A stretch of DNA of 64,000 nt from NCBI GenBank assembly GCA_017308235.1, contig JAFKFL010000011.1:124001-188000 (forward strand), written 5' to 3'. A model generated the notes under the pieces. It was not told where the DNA came from and ran no database searches. It worked only from the letters and a program-made list of their open reading frames with translations. This DNA comes from Alphaproteobacteria bacterium (GTDB taxonomy: Bacteria > Pseudomonadota > Alphaproteobacteria > Reyranellales > Reyranellaceae). This document shows, in pieces, positions 43,814 through 53,426 of this stretch. A program made the position numbers and the translations under genes. Within the stretch, counting starts at the first letter, position 1. Every line of letters begins with the position of its first letter.

Positions 43814-44512
43814 TCAGCCGGTCAGCCTCGAAAGACCTTCGCGCTCGACCCAGTCGATCAACAAAGTCGCCAGCTCCCGCGGCCGCTCCAATGGCGCCAT
43901 GTGGCCGCAGTCTTCGATGACCTCGAAGCGGGCGCGCGGCAGGCATTGCGCCATTCGTTCGGTCTCGGCGAAGGTGCGCAGGCGATCCTGACGACAGGCC
44001 ACGACCAAGGCGGGGCAGGTGATGCGCTCAAGGTCGGCATAGCCATCGTTGCGAACCAGCGCCGACTGACGAGTTCGCACGTCGGGTCCCAGGCGGCGCT
44101 GCATGCCGCGCAGACGGTCGAGCAGCAAGGGATCGCGCTCGCGATCCGGGTGCAGCCCGGCCGCGACGCCGTTGGTCTTGGGCGGTCGGTTACCGGGTTG
44201 CCAGCCGGCCTGGCGTCGCGCCCGCTCTTCTGCCGAGTAGCCGCGCGCCGACGAAGCGACAAAGGCGACGCCGATAACGCGTTTGGGTGCGGCGAGCGTG
44301 AGTACACGCGCCACGAAGCCACCCATCGAAAAGCCGGTCAAAATGAACTTCTCGGGCGATTGCTCGAGGACGCGCTTGGCCATGCCTTCGAGCGTGTCGT
44401 CCTGATAGACGTTGCCGTAGTGGACGCGGCCGATCCTGGCGAGGTCGGGCAACATGTCGGTCCACAAATCGGCATCGCACATGAAGCCGGGAAGCAGCAC
44501 AAGATCGGTCAT
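43814..44512 (-). CDS. Alpha/beta hydrolase
   Basis: A 232-residue cytoplasmic alpha/beta-hydrolase. Nucleophile elbow GFSMGG with Ser62, oxyanion region LVLLPGFMCDADLW, acid in VVACRQDRL, and His204 in DCGHMAPLERP are visible, so the triad is complete. The start at 44512 gives MTDLVLLPGF; the in-frame ATG 14 codons earlier would reach into the fumC promoter. It lies 57 bp upstream of the cyclase gene on the same strand. The closest type is the small esterase/lactonase-like group; the substrate is unknown. Confidence 0.87.
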   Translation of the reverse strand: MTDLVLLPGFMCDADLWTDMLPDLARIGRVHYGNVYQDDTLEGMAKRVLEQSPEKFILTGFSMGGFVARVLTLAAPKRVIGVAFVASSARGYSAEERARRQAGWQPGNRPPKTNGVAAGLHPDRERDPLLLDRLRGMQRRLGPDVRTRQSALVRNDGYADLERITCPALVVACRQDRLRTFAETERMAQCLPRARFEVIEDCGHMAPLERPRELATLLIDWVEREGLSRLTG

Positions 44513-44517
44513 CGGCG

Positions 44518-44532
44518 CGCGCAGCTTGCGCG
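44518..44532. other. Small palindrome in the fumC divergent promoter
   Basis: CGCGCA-gct-TGCGCG forms a perfect 6-bp-arm inverted repeat six bases before the alpha/beta hydrolase start, in the gap shared with fumC. It could be an operator or a 5' leader hairpin. Weak evidence by itself. Confidence 0.25.
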
Positions 44533-44580
44533 GACCCTGTCCGTTAATCAACATCGCCGAGTCAGTGAGAGGACCCGTAG

Positions 44581-45984
44581 ATGGCCGTTCGCAAGGAAAC
44601 CGACAGCATGGGCGAGATCGAGGTGCCCGCCGACAAGCTGTGGGGTGCGCAGACCCAACGCTCGCTCACCTATTTCAGCATCGGCAAGGATCTGATGCCA
44701 CGTGAGATGATCGGCGCCTATGCCGTGCTGAAGAAAGCCTGCGCCAATGCCAATCTCGCCGGCAAGCGCCTGGCACCGGAGCTGCATCGGTTGATCGTAG
44801 AAGCCTGCGACGAGATCCTGGCTGGCCGGCACCACAACATGTTTCCGTTGCACGTCTGGATGACGGGCTCGGGCACGCAATTCAACATGAACGTGAACGA
44901 GGTGATCTCCAACCGTTGTTGCCAGCTCGCGGGCACGCCGCTCGGCTCCAAGAAGCCGGTGCATCCCAACGACCACGTCAACATGTCGCAATCGTCGAAC
45001 GACAATTTTCCGGCGGCAATGTACATCGCCGCGGCGATCGGCGTGACGCAGAGGCTTCTGCCTGCGGTCAGGGCGTTGCACGACGCGATCGACGCCAAGG
45101 CAAAGGAGTGGGCCGACATCGTCAAGATCGGCCGCACGCATCTTCAGGATGCCACGCCCGTCACCCTGGGCCAGGAATGGTCGGGTTACGCGGCGATGCT
45201 GGAAGCAGATGTTGCGCGCATCGAGCATGCGCTGAAGGATGTGTATTCCCTTGCCCTGGGCGGCACCGCCGTCGGTACCGGCATCAACGCCGCGCCTGGC
45301 TTTGCCGAGGAGTCGGCAGCTGAGATCGCGGCGCTGACCGGCCTGCCCTTCGTGACGGCGCCCAACAAGTTCGCAGTCCAGGGCGCGCATGATGCCCTGG
45401 TCCAGCTCTCCGGCACGCTGCGCACGCTTGCGGGCTCGCTCTACAAGATCGCCAATGACATCCGCCTCGTGGCTTGCGGACCACGGGCGGGGCTCGCCGA
45501 GCTGATCCTGCCGGAAAATGAACCGGGCTCCTCGATCATGCCCGGCAAGGTCAATCCGACCCAGGCCGAGGCGCTTACCATGATCGCGGTCCAGGTCATG
45601 GCCAACGACGTGGCTGTCGGCATGGGCGGGGCGGGCGGGCACCTCGAAATGAACGTCTACAAGCCGCTCATGATCTTCAATCTCATGAACTCGATCGTGC
45701 TGCTGGCCGACGGCTGCACCAACTTCCGCAAGTTCATGATCGAAGGCACGCGCCCCAACCTGAAGAAGATCAAGGAACATGTCGAACGGTCGCTGATGCT
45801 GGTGACGGCGCTGGCCCCGGTGATCGGCTACGACAAGGCGTCGCAAATCGCCCATCACGCAAACGAGCACGACCTGACCTTGAAGCAGGCCGCATTGCAG
45901 CTCGGCTACGTCAACGAAGCCGAATTCGATCGCATCGTCGATCCGGCCAAGATGGTCCGGCCGTATGTCGCACGGGAGAAATGA
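44581..45984 (+). CDS. fumC: Fumarate hydratase class II
   Basis: A 467-residue iron-independent fumarase of the aspartase/fumarase superfamily; converts fumarate to malate in the TCA cycle. The superfamily signature [13 protein letters not shown] is at about residue 320, with the flexible-loop Ser that acts as base. Substrate segments [25 protein letters not shown] and [18 protein letters not shown] are all intact. Start ATG follows GAGAGG. It stands alone between a divergent hydrolase and a convergent Crp/Fnr gene. Confidence 0.95.
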   Translation: MAVRKETDSMGEIEVPADKLWGAQTQRSLTYFSIGKDLMPREMIGAYAVLKKACANANLAGKRLAPELHRLIVEACDEILAGRHHNMFPLHVWMTGSGTQFNMNVNEVISNRCCQLAGTPLGSKKPVHPNDHVNMSQSSNDNFPAAMYIAAAIGVTQRLLPAVRALHDAIDAKAKEWADIVKIGRTHLQDATPVTLGQEWSGYAAMLEADVARIEHALKDVYSLALGGTAVGTGINAAPGFAEESAAEIAALTGLPFVTAPNKFAVQGAHDALVQLSGTLRTLAGSLYKIANDIRLVACGPRAGLAELILPENEPGSSIMPGKVNPTQAEALTMIAVQVMANDVAVGMGGAGGHLEMNVYKPLMIFNLMNSIVLLADGCTNFRKFMIEGTRPNLKKIKEHVERSLMLVTALAPVIGYDKASQIAHHANEHDLTLKQAALQLGYVNEAEFDRIVDPAKMVRPYVAREK

Positions 45985-45994
45985 GGCTGAACAG

Positions 45995-46606
45995 TCAGGC
46001 TGTGGCGTCGGCGCGCCGCCGTTCCCGGGCCCTGAGGCGCGACAGCGAGACCGGCGTGATGCCGATATAGGCCGCCAGATCCTGCTGGGTGACGCGGTCG
46101 ATTAGCCAGGGTCGTTCGGCGATGGCCTGGGCGAACCGTTCAGGTGGACTCAAGGTGAGCAGCATCCGTTCGCGCTCGGAAAGATGACGGGCGGCATCGG
46201 AGAGCAACAGATTGAGGCACCGCGCCCACAACGGCTCGGTCTCGGCGAGAAGCCGGACCGGTTCGAACACCAAGGCTTCGATGGTCGTGTCCTCGCATGC
46301 GGTCGCACTGCAAGCAGCTTCGAGTGTCCCATCAAGGGTGCTCACACAGGCTGCGACTTGGCCCTCGACGATGAATTCGAGGATGCGCTCGGTACCTTCC
46401 TCCGAGAGGGCGGTGAGTTTCACGAGCCCGCTCTTGATCACGGCAAGTTGTGTGACGCGCTCACCGGCTTGAAACAGCATCTCGCCACGCCGCCACGAGC
46501 GTCGCACCAGGCGACGCCGCAAAGTGGCCGCCTGTGGCAGGGCCTCGCCCACGCGCATCTGCAGGATCTCGATCAGGTCGAGATGGGAATCGTAAACTGG
46601 CTTCAC
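45995..46606 (-). CDS. Crp/Fnr-family transcriptional regulator
   Basis: A 203-residue regulator with an N-terminal cyclic-nucleotide-binding-type beta roll (about 35-135, FQAGERVTQLAVIKSGLVKL) and a C-terminal helix-turn-helix (TQQDLAAYIGITPVSLSRLR). Cysteines occur at about 86, 99 and 103, not in the N-terminal pattern of oxygen-sensing FNR. The canonical cAMP Arg-Ser pair of CRP is not seen. The signal is therefore unknown. It is divergent from an MBL-fold hydrolase gene (75 bp) and convergent with fumC (10 bp). Confidence 0.9.
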   Translation of the reverse strand: MKPVYDSHLDLIEILQMRVGEALPQAATLRRRLVRRSWRRGEMLFQAGERVTQLAVIKSGLVKLTALSEEGTERILEFIVEGQVAACVSTLDGTLEAACSATACEDTTIEALVFEPVRLLAETEPLWARCLNLLLSDAARHLSERERMLLTLSPPERFAQAIAERPWLIDRVTQQDLAAYIGITPVSLSRLRARERRRADATA

Positions 46607-46681
46607 TTAACGAAAGATAAGGCTGCCGATGGATCGTTTCCATAGGATGGATAGCAACGTTTCAATTATCGGAGCTTCTTC

Positions 46682-47539
46682 ATGCTTACCTGGAAGATCG
46701 GTGATGTCAGCATCAGCAAGCTGGTCGAGCTCGAAGGCATCATGCCGACCGGAACGCCCGAATCGATGCTGCCCGACGGCCATCCCGAGGCGATCCGGGA
46801 AATCAATTGGCTCGTTCCTCATTTCGCCACGCCCGAGGGGCAGGTGAAGATCAGCGTCCATGCGCTTCTGGTGCAAACGCCGTCAATGCGGTTGGTGGTC
46901 GATACCTGCATCGGCAACGACAAGCCGCGCATGATGCCGATGTTCAGTATGTTGCAGACCGGTTTCCTGCGCGATCTCGAAGCGGCCGGTTGGAGCCGCG
47001 ACAGCGTCGACGCCGTCCTCTGCACGCATCTCCACCTCGACCATGTCGGCTGGAACACCATGCTGGAGAATGGCCGCTGGGTGCCGACTTTTCCCCGCGC
47101 TCGCTACTACATGGGCCGTCGCGAGCTGGAGCATACGTTGCAGGAGGCTAGCGAGCGCAATGACCCGATCGTGGCCGATTCGGTCCAGCCGATTCTCGAT
47201 GCAGGCCTGGCGACCATGGTCGATATGGATGCGCGGCTGTCGCCCGAGGTACGCCTCATGCCGACGCCTGGCCATACACCGGGCCATGTCAGCGTGGTGA
47301 TCGAGTCAGGCGGGGCCCGCGCGGTGATCACCGGTGATCTGATGCATCATCCTTGTCAGATCGCGCGGCCGGACTGGTCGTCGGGCTTCGATACCGATCA
47401 GGATGCCTCGCGTGTCACGCGACATGCCTTTCTTTCAAAATTTTCCGATACACCGACGCTGGTGATCGGCACGCATTTCGCCGGCCCGACGGCCGGGCAT
47501 GTCGTTCGCGAGGGTAACGCTTATCGCTTCCTGGTCTGA
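46682..47539 (+). CDS. Metallo-beta-lactamase-fold hydrolase
   Basis: A 285-residue MBL-fold metalloprotein. The metal motif CTHLHLDHVGWN provides His116, His118, Asp120 and His121, followed by PTPGHTPGH and TGDLMH. This is the arrangement of lactonases and related hydrolases (AHL lactonase/ methyl parathion hydrolase-like branch). No signal peptide. It faces a Crp/Fnr regulator, which may control it. Substrate not known; an N-acyl homoserine lactone, other lactone or organophosphate-like ester would be possible for the branch. Confidence 0.87.
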   Translation: MLTWKIGDVSISKLVELEGIMPTGTPESMLPDGHPEAIREINWLVPHFATPEGQVKISVHALLVQTPSMRLVVDTCIGNDKPRMMPMFSMLQTGFLRDLEAAGWSRDSVDAVLCTHLHLDHVGWNTMLENGRWVPTFPRARYYMGRRELEHTLQEASERNDPIVADSVQPILDAGLATMVDMDARLSPEVRLMPTPGHTPGHVSVVIESGGARAVITGDLMHHPCQIARPDWSSGFDTDQDASRVTRHAFLSKFSDTPTLVIGTHFAGPTAGHVVREGNAYRFLV

Positions 47540-47556
47540 CGGATCGCGTCGCTCGT

Positions 47557-50460
47557 TCAGGGCGTAGCCGGCAACGCGGCGGCCTTCGACGGCGTCGACA
47601 GGGCGGCGGCAGACGCGAGCGCCGGCAGGAGGATCTCGAAGCGCGCGCCGCCTTCTGGGCGGTTGCCGGCCGAGATGCTGCCGCCCATCTCCTCGAGAAT
47701 GCGGCGGCAAACCCGCAGGCCAAGGCCAGTGCCTTTGCCGCGCGGCTTGCTGGTCACGAACGCCACGAACAAGCGGGGCAGGATGTCGGCAGGGATGCCA
47801 TGACCGGCATCCTCGACGACGATACGGACGAAATCGCGCTCGTGATGGAAAATGGTGTCGGCGATGACGTCGATGCGTCGCCCCTTGGCGTCGCGCGCGT
47901 TGTTGAGCAGATTGACCAGCACCTGTTCCAGACGGCCGATATCGCCGGTAACATGCGGCAGGTCCGCGGCAACCGTGGACGTAAGCGTTATGCCCGCCTC
48001 GCGCATGCTGTGTGCGGTGAGATCGACGGCATTGCCGATCGCACGGGCCGGTTCGAATGGATGCGGTCTCTCGGAGCTGGTTCCCCGCACGAAGGCTCGC
48101 AGGTCGCCCACGATGCGGCTCGCCGTCTCGACCTGCTGGGCGATCCGGTCGAGTCGTGCCTGCACATACTGCTGGTCCGCCAAGGCGCCCCGTTCGATGG
48201 CCTCGGTCATCTCCTCCAGCGCCGATGCGCAGGCGATGTTGATCACCTGCAGGGGCTGGCTGAGCTCGTGCGCCATGGCGCCGGCCATTTCGCCGACCGT
48301 CGCGAAGTGCTCGGCATCGTGCAGCGCCTGCTCGGCATCGTGGCGCTCGGTTTCATCGACGCCCACAAGGACGATATTGCTGACGCTGTCGCCATCGTCG
48401 CGTATCGGCGTGGCCGTCACGGCGATCAGATGCGGGTGGCCGTCCCGGCCGGCAAGCTTGATGGCAAAGCTTACCGGTCCGCCGAGTGCGCTGTCGATCG
48501 GTGCTTCCAGAACGTCGCGCAGAGGCCGGCCGATGGCGGCGGAAGGTTCGAGGCCCGTCAAGGTCGTGAAGCCCAGGTTGACCATGACGACGTCGAGATT
48601 GCTGTCCACCAGGACGATCAGGGCGCCGCTCGATTCGACGATCGAGCGCAGTCGTTCCGTCTCGCGCTGCAGTCGTCGCTCGAGTTGGACGCGGCGTTCG
48701 ACGTCGCGGGCAACGCCGGTCACGATGCGCCGGCCATTCTCGCCGATCCTGTACCGGGCCCGGGCCTCGACATGCCTCATCGAGCCATCGGCTGCACGCA
48801 TGCGAAAGCGGCTGAGCTTCGCCCGTCCGGAGGCGTGGGAGTCGTTGCGGGCGAGCCGCTCGAGGACGGAACGGAATTCCGGCGCGACGCGGTCGAGGAA
48901 CGAGGTGCCGACGATCTGGTCGATCGGTGTGCCGAAGAAGTCCGCCGCCGCCGCATTGGCGAAAGTGATGCGCCCAGTCTCGATGTCGACGTTGTAGACG
49001 AGATCCGATAGCGAATCGACCAGCGACTGGTACTCGCCGCGGATGCGTTCAAGGGCGGCGACCTGCTCTTCAATCCGTAGCTCGAGCTTGAATCGCTCCT
49101 CGACGTCGCGGATCAATCCGGTGCTGACCACCCGTCCCCGTTCGTCTATTCGCCGGCGCGCCCTCACTTCGACATGGCGGACCTCGCCGCCCTTGGCGAT
49201 GACGCTGAACCGCGTCAGCGTCCCGGGATCGGCCGGATCATACTGTCGGGTGGTCGTGCGTTGGACGAAGTCGCGCGACTCAGGTGCGATAATGCCGAGG
49301 AAGTGCGTACCAACGATCTCTTCGGCCGGCCGGCCGAAGAATTCAACGGCGGAGGCGCTGACGAAAGTGAAAAGCCCCGTTTCGACATCGAGTGTGTAGG
49401 CCACATCGGCCAGGGCATCGATCAGGGACTGGTGCTCGAGTCGCGCCTGCTCGAGTGCGCTGGTGTCGCGGATCACGCCCACCTGGACGTCGTACCTGTC
49501 TTCCCGTACCGACTTCCGATAGCGCAACTCGACCGGGCGCACTGTGCCGTCTGCGGCGCGCATGCGGAATTTCAGGTGTCGGGTGTCGCGATTGGGTGCG
49601 TGACGGAAATCACGGCCGGCATCCATCACCTTCTGGACATCTTCGGGAACGACCCAGTCGCGAAACCGCGTGCCGATCACCTCGGCTGGCGGCACGCCCA
49701 GAAGTTCGGCCGCACCCGGGCTTGCATAGGTGAAGATTCCGTTTTCGTTGGTCGCGTAGACCATGTCGGTGAGGGAATCGACCAGCGAGTGGTATCTCGC
49801 GCCGACCCGTTCGAGCTCGATCTCCTTTTTCTTGATTTCCGTAACATCCATGCGCAATCCCACGGTCCAGCCTGACGCCGTGGCACGCTCCGACCAATCG
49901 AACCAGCGGCCGTCGATGGTCTGGCGAATGCGCTTCCTGCCCTTGCGCCTGAAGCGCGCAACCCATTCCGCCACGGGCTGTGGACCGTGGCCCGCTTCCT
50001 CCAGTCGTTTGCCAACCTCCTGCGCCAGATCGGCGTAGGTCATGCCCACGCTGCTCGACGTCAGGGGGCTCGGCGACACCGTAGCTGCCGCGGCATTGAA
50101 CATCGCAAGCCTTTCATCGTCGTCGTAGATCACGACGCCTGCCGGGAGTACCTCGAGCGCCTCGCGCAGCATCTTGGCAGACTGGCCAAGCTTGCTGGCC
50201 CGTGCCCGCTCGCGAACGAGCGCGCGGCCCTGCAGGGCCAGCAATACCAGCAATGCGCCGACAAAGCCCGCGGCGCCAGCGGCGAGAAGGAGAGTGGTCG
50301 TCCAATCGAATGGGCTGCTGTTGCGCCAAAGAAGAATGATGCTGGCGCAGGTCAATCCCAGGCCGACAACAGCGATCGCGGCCACGACGGTCGCGCCGGG
50401 GGATGCAACGGGTTGACGCCCACCAGCTGGCGTCGGATTGCGAGGACGAACCTGCTCCAT
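47557..50460 (-). CDS. Membrane histidine kinase with five PAS domains
   Basis: A 967-residue sensor kinase. Two membrane helices lie near residues 22-75. They are followed by an atypical PAS (LPAGVVIYDDDERL), then three closely related PAS units opening with LVDSLTDMVY, LIDALADVAY and LVDSLSDLVY, then a fifth PAS (VESSGALIVLVDSNLDVV). The HisKA box has His731 (GAMAHELSQPLQ) and the HATPase domain shows LLNNARDA, VEDAGHGIP and GKGTGLGL. The start at 50460 is preferred because the earlier in-frame ATG lacks a usable ribosome site. The receiver gene ends 23 bp upstream, so they form a two-component pair. The stimulus may be redox or a small ligand via PAS. Confidence 0.9.
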   Translation of the reverse strand: MEQVRPRNPTPAGGRQPVASPGATVVAAIAVVGLGLTCASIILLWRNSSPFDWTTTLLLAAGAAGFVGALLVLLALQGRALVRERARASKLGQSAKMLREALEVLPAGVVIYDDDERLAMFNAAAATVSPSPLTSSSVGMTYADLAQEVGKRLEEAGHGPQPVAEWVARFRRKGRKRIRQTIDGRWFDWSERATASGWTVGLRMDVTEIKKKEIELERVGARYHSLVDSLTDMVYATNENGIFTYASPGAAELLGVPPAEVIGTRFRDWVVPEDVQKVMDAGRDFRHAPNRDTRHLKFRMRAADGTVRPVELRYRKSVREDRYDVQVGVIRDTSALEQARLEHQSLIDALADVAYTLDVETGLFTFVSASAVEFFGRPAEEIVGTHFLGIIAPESRDFVQRTTTRQYDPADPGTLTRFSVIAKGGEVRHVEVRARRRIDERGRVVSTGLIRDVEERFKLELRIEEQVAALERIRGEYQSLVDSLSDLVYNVDIETGRITFANAAAADFFGTPIDQIVGTSFLDRVAPEFRSVLERLARNDSHASGRAKLSRFRMRAADGSMRHVEARARYRIGENGRRIVTGVARDVERRVQLERRLQRETERLRSIVESSGALIVLVDSNLDVVMVNLGFTTLTGLEPSAAIGRPLRDVLEAPIDSALGGPVSFAIKLAGRDGHPHLIAVTATPIRDDGDSVSNIVLVGVDETERHDAEQALHDAEHFATVGEMAGAMAHELSQPLQVINIACASALEEMTEAIERGALADQQYVQARLDRIAQQVETASRIVGDLRAFVRGTSSERPHPFEPARAIGNAVDLTAHSMREAGITLTSTVAADLPHVTGDIGRLEQVLVNLLNNARDAKGRRIDVIADTIFHHERDFVRIVVEDAGHGIPADILPRLFVAFVTSKPRGKGTGLGLRVCRRILEEMGGSISAGNRPEGGARFEILLPALASAAALSTPSKAAALPATP

Positions 50461-50483
50461 CGTCGTTCTCGCGACACCGCTGC

Positions 50484-50942
50484 CTAGTGGCGCGTTCCTC
50501 CTACGCCGGCCGCCAGCCATCCTTTGGAGTGCTGTTGGTCCGAGTGGCGCGTGGTATCGCCTCGCACGAGTTTAAGCACGGCTTGTCGCAACGGCCCGAG
50601 CGGCAGCGGTTTGTTCACGAAGACGCTGATGCCGAGTCGGCTCAGCGTGTGCTCGGAAAGACCATCGATGCGGCCCGACATCATGAGGATCGAGAGCGAA
50701 GGCAGCAGTGCACGGAGCTGCTCGGCAAGCTCAACGCCCGTCATGTCCGGCAGATTGAAATCCAGCAGCGCGACGCGCGGCTGGAGTGCCACCGCTTTGC
50801 GCAGCCCGGCCGCGGCATTATAGGCGGTCTCGACGGCGAGCCCGGCCCGGCCGAGGAAACCTGCCATCTCCTCGCATTGGATGATGTCATCCTCGACGAC
50901 GATGACGTCGCAGCTCAGTTCATTGGTCACGGCAGACTCCAT
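50484..50942 (-). CDS. Stand-alone response regulator receiver
   Basis: A 152-residue CheY-like protein with no output domain. Acidic pocket VVEDD, phospho-acceptor Asp61 (LLDFNLPD), switch Ser in MMSG and Lys111 (VNKPLPLG) are all present. It likely accepts phosphate from the adjacent five-PAS kinase and acts by protein contact or relay. A GTG eight codons upstream (50966) is an alternative start; neither has a strong ribosome site. The 158 bp upstream of the ATG hold no gene I can support and should contain the promoter. Confidence 0.9.
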   Translation of the reverse strand: MESAVTNELSCDVIVVEDDIIQCEEMAGFLGRAGLAVETAYNAAAGLRKAVALQPRVALLDFNLPDMTGVELAEQLRALLPSLSILMMSGRIDGLSEHTLSRLGISVFVNKPLPLGPLRQAVLKLVRGDTTRHSDQQHSKGWLAAGVGGTRH

Positions 50943-51100
50943 TACATTTCGCGACGGCACCGACACTGGAATTTGCCACGCGGATGCGGAAATGTCGTCG
51001 GCGATCCGATCCGTTATGGAGAGACTTTTGCGAACAGGAAAAGAATCAGCGTCACTGACAATGGGCTAACCGCCTGTAAAGCGTGCCGGATTTCGGTCGT

Positions 51101-52324
51101 CTAAGTCGTGCCATGCCCGATGGCGCGGCTACGGACCGCCAGCAAGATCATGGCAATGAGTGAGACCATGCCGAAAGCAAAGGTGAGCCAGAGAGCGCCT
51201 TGGGCGCCATAGCGATCGAGAACGGCCGCCAGAACGGTGGGCGCGCTCGCGGAAAGGATCCCCTGCGGCAGGGCAAGGCGGCCCATATAGGCGCCGAACT
51301 GGCTGCGGCCGAAGAAAGCCAGCGGCAAGGTCGCGCGTTGCACGGCCTTCAGTCCGTTGGAAATGCCGTAGGCCAGGATGCAGACGACGGCGACGGCGGA
51401 ATTGCTGCCGTCGATCAGCATCAAGCCGAGGCCGATCGGCAGCATGGCCGATCCCACCACGGCCGACGCCATGAACGAATAGCGATGGCCGAAAACGAGC
51501 TCGATGATGCGGATGCCGACCTGCGAGGGACCGATCATCGAAGCCAGGAACAATGCGGAGGCCGAAGGATGACCGAGTCCGCGCAGGATCTCGATGATGT
51601 GGATGATGAAGCCCGTGAAAACGAACGCCCCGGTCGAAAGCGAGATATTGAGCAAGAGAAAGGCGCGGGACCTTTCCTCGGCAGGCACGCCACCTCCCGA
51701 CGTCGGGTTCGCCGCCGCCGGCGGTAGCACCGGGGCAGCCTTGGGCAGAGCGGCGAAATGAATCGGCGCGCAAACGAGCAGATGCAGAGCAGCGTAGATC
51801 AGGACCGTGCCACGCCAGCCCACGAGCGCGATGAGGGCGCCGCTCAGCGGCCAGAACACCGTCGATGCGAAGCCGCCGATGATGGCGAGGACGGCGATCG
51901 CCTGCCGTGCCCGTGGGCCGGCGATCTGGGCAAGCGCGATGCTTGATGGCGTGCTGAGGGCCAGCGTCGAGGCGATCCCCATGCCGGCCCAGGCCAGCAA
52001 ATAGACGACGGGTCCCTGGCAAAACGCCATGACGGTGAGCGATAGAGCGTAGAGCAGCGAACCGATCGTCATGACGAGGCGTGGGCCTGTGCGGTCCATC
52101 AGTCGCCCGATGCGCGGAGAGAATAACGCGCCAATCCCGAACATCACGGTGATCCCGGCGAACACCAGTTCACTCGGCATGCCGAGCTCGTCCTGAATGT
52201 AGCGGCCGAGCACCGACGGCATCAGGAATGTAGTGCCCCAGCCGATGATCTGGGTGATGCCCAGGCCCAACGTAGCGCGCCCGACAGGCGCGAAGATCGT
52301 CCCACCGCCCAAAGCGCGTATCAT
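51101..52324 (-). CDS. MFS transporter, third gene of the mtnK-mtnA operon
   Basis: A 407-residue, 12-helix MFS protein (GLGITQIIGWGTTFLMPSVL, then RTGPRLVMTIGSLLYALSL). Its start is 7 bp after the mtnA stop, so it is almost certainly co-transcribed with mtnK and mtnA. In that setting it could import methylthioribose or export a product of its breakdown. The substrate cannot be told from sequence. The region downstream is the promoter of the receiver gene. Confidence 0.87.
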   Translation of the reverse strand: MIRALGGGTIFAPVGRATLGLGITQIIGWGTTFLMPSVLGRYIQDELGMPSELVFAGITVMFGIGALFSPRIGRLMDRTGPRLVMTIGSLLYALSLTVMAFCQGPVVYLLAWAGMGIASTLALSTPSSIALAQIAGPRARQAIAVLAIIGGFASTVFWPLSGALIALVGWRGTVLIYAALHLLVCAPIHFAALPKAAPVLPPAAANPTSGGGVPAEERSRAFLLLNISLSTGAFVFTGFIIHIIEILRGLGHPSASALFLASMIGPSQVGIRIIELVFGHRYSFMASAVVGSAMLPIGLGLMLIDGSNSAVAVVCILAYGISNGLKAVQRATLPLAFFGRSQFGAYMGRLALPQGILSASAPTVLAAVLDRYGAQGALWLTFAFGMVSLIAMILLAVRSRAIGHGTT

Positions 52325-52331
52325 GAAACGA

Positions 52332-53426
52332 TCAGGCCGCCCTGGCTTGTTCGGGGTAAAGCGAGAGGAGGCCGGCCTCGCTGGCCGCGCATGCGCCGCG
52401 TTCGGTGATCAGAGCGGTGACCAGCCGGGCGGGCGTGACATCGAAGGCGGGGTTCGCTGCCGGACTGCCCTCCGGCAAAATGTCGATGCTCAATACCTCG
52501 CCATTCTCGCCGCGTCCGGAGAGGCGCGACAACTCCGCCGCCGAACGCTCCTCGATCGGAATGTCGCGATGGCCGTCCTCGATTGTCCAGTCGATGCTGG
52601 GGTAGGGCAGACCGACATAGAACGGCACGCCGTTGTCGTGGGCCGCCAGCGCCTTGAGATAGGTGCCGATCTTGTTGCAGACGTCGCCGCGCCGGGTCGT
52701 GCGGTCGGTGCCGACGATGCAGAAGTCTACCTTGCCCCGCTGCATCAGATGGCCGCCGGCATTGTCGGCGATCACGGTATGCGGCACGCCGTGCTTGCCG
52801 AGCTCCCACGCCGTCAGGCTGGCGCCCTGGTTGCGCGGCCGGGTCTCGTCGACCCAGACGTGGATCGGGATGCCCGAGTTGTGCGCCTGGTAGATCGGCG
52901 CCAGCGCCGTGCCCCAGTCGACGGTCGCAAGCCAGCCGGCATTGCAATGGGTGAGGGCGTTCAGCCGCTCGCCTCGCGGCTTGAGGCGCTTGACCTCGGC
53001 CAGGCCATGCTCACCGATGCGGCGGCATATCTCGGCATCCTCATCGCAGATTTCGGCGGCGCGACGATAGGCAGCCTCACGGCGATCGCCTTGCGGCAGC
53101 AAAGAGAGGCGCGCACGCAGATCGTCGAGTGCCCAACGCAGATTGACCGCCGTGGGTCGCGACGCCAGCAAAACGCTGTAGGCGCGGGCGAGCATCGCGT
53201 CGGACGGGTCGGCCGCCATGGCCAAGGCCATGCCGTAGGCGGCAGCGGCGCCGATCAACGGCGCGCCACGCACGATCATGGTGCGGATGGCGCGTTCGGC
53301 GTCTTCCATTGCGCGTAGGTCGCGGATGACAAAGCGATGCGGCAGCATTGTCTGGTCGATCACCTGGACGGTCGTACTGTCGGCGCCGAGCCAGATGGTG
53401 CGATAGGGCTTGCCGTCGACCTTCAT
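52332..53426 (-). CDS. mtnA: S-methyl-5-thioribose-1-phosphate isomerase
   Basis: A 364-residue MtnA of the eIF2B-like isomerase family, converting 5-methylthioribose-1-phosphate to the ribulose form in methionine salvage. Catalytic Cys161 ([12 protein letters not shown]) and Asp241 (VGTDRTT) occupy the positions known from Bacillus MtnA (Cys160, Asp240), and the phosphate motif [10 protein letters not shown] and NKIGTYLKA are intact. Start at 53426 overlaps the mtnK stop by 4 bp; an open frame continues upstream inside mtnK but is not coding there. Confidence 0.95.
   Translation of the reverse strand: MKVDGKPYRTIWLGADSTTVQVIDQTMLPHRFVIRDLRAMEDAERAIRTMIVRGAPLIGAAAAYGMALAMAADPSDAMLARAYSVLLASRPTAVNLRWALDDLRARLSLLPQGDRREAAYRRAAEICDEDAEICRRIGEHGLAEVKRLKPRGERLNALTHCNAGWLATVDWGTALAPIYQAHNSGIPIHVWVDETRPRNQGASLTAWELGKHGVPHTVIADNAGGHLMQRGKVDFCIVGTDRTTRRGDVCNKIGTYLKALAAHDNGVPFYVGLPYPSIDWTIEDGHRDIPIEERSAAELSRLSGRGENGEVLSIDILPEGSPAANPAFDVTPARLVTALITERGACAASEAGLLSLYPEQARAA

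Noticed and set aside
45995-46606. Annotation as an oxygen-sensing FNR or as CRP
   Set aside because: The N-terminal cysteine cluster of FNR is missing and no clear cAMP-binding Arg-Ser pair is seen, so only the family can be named.
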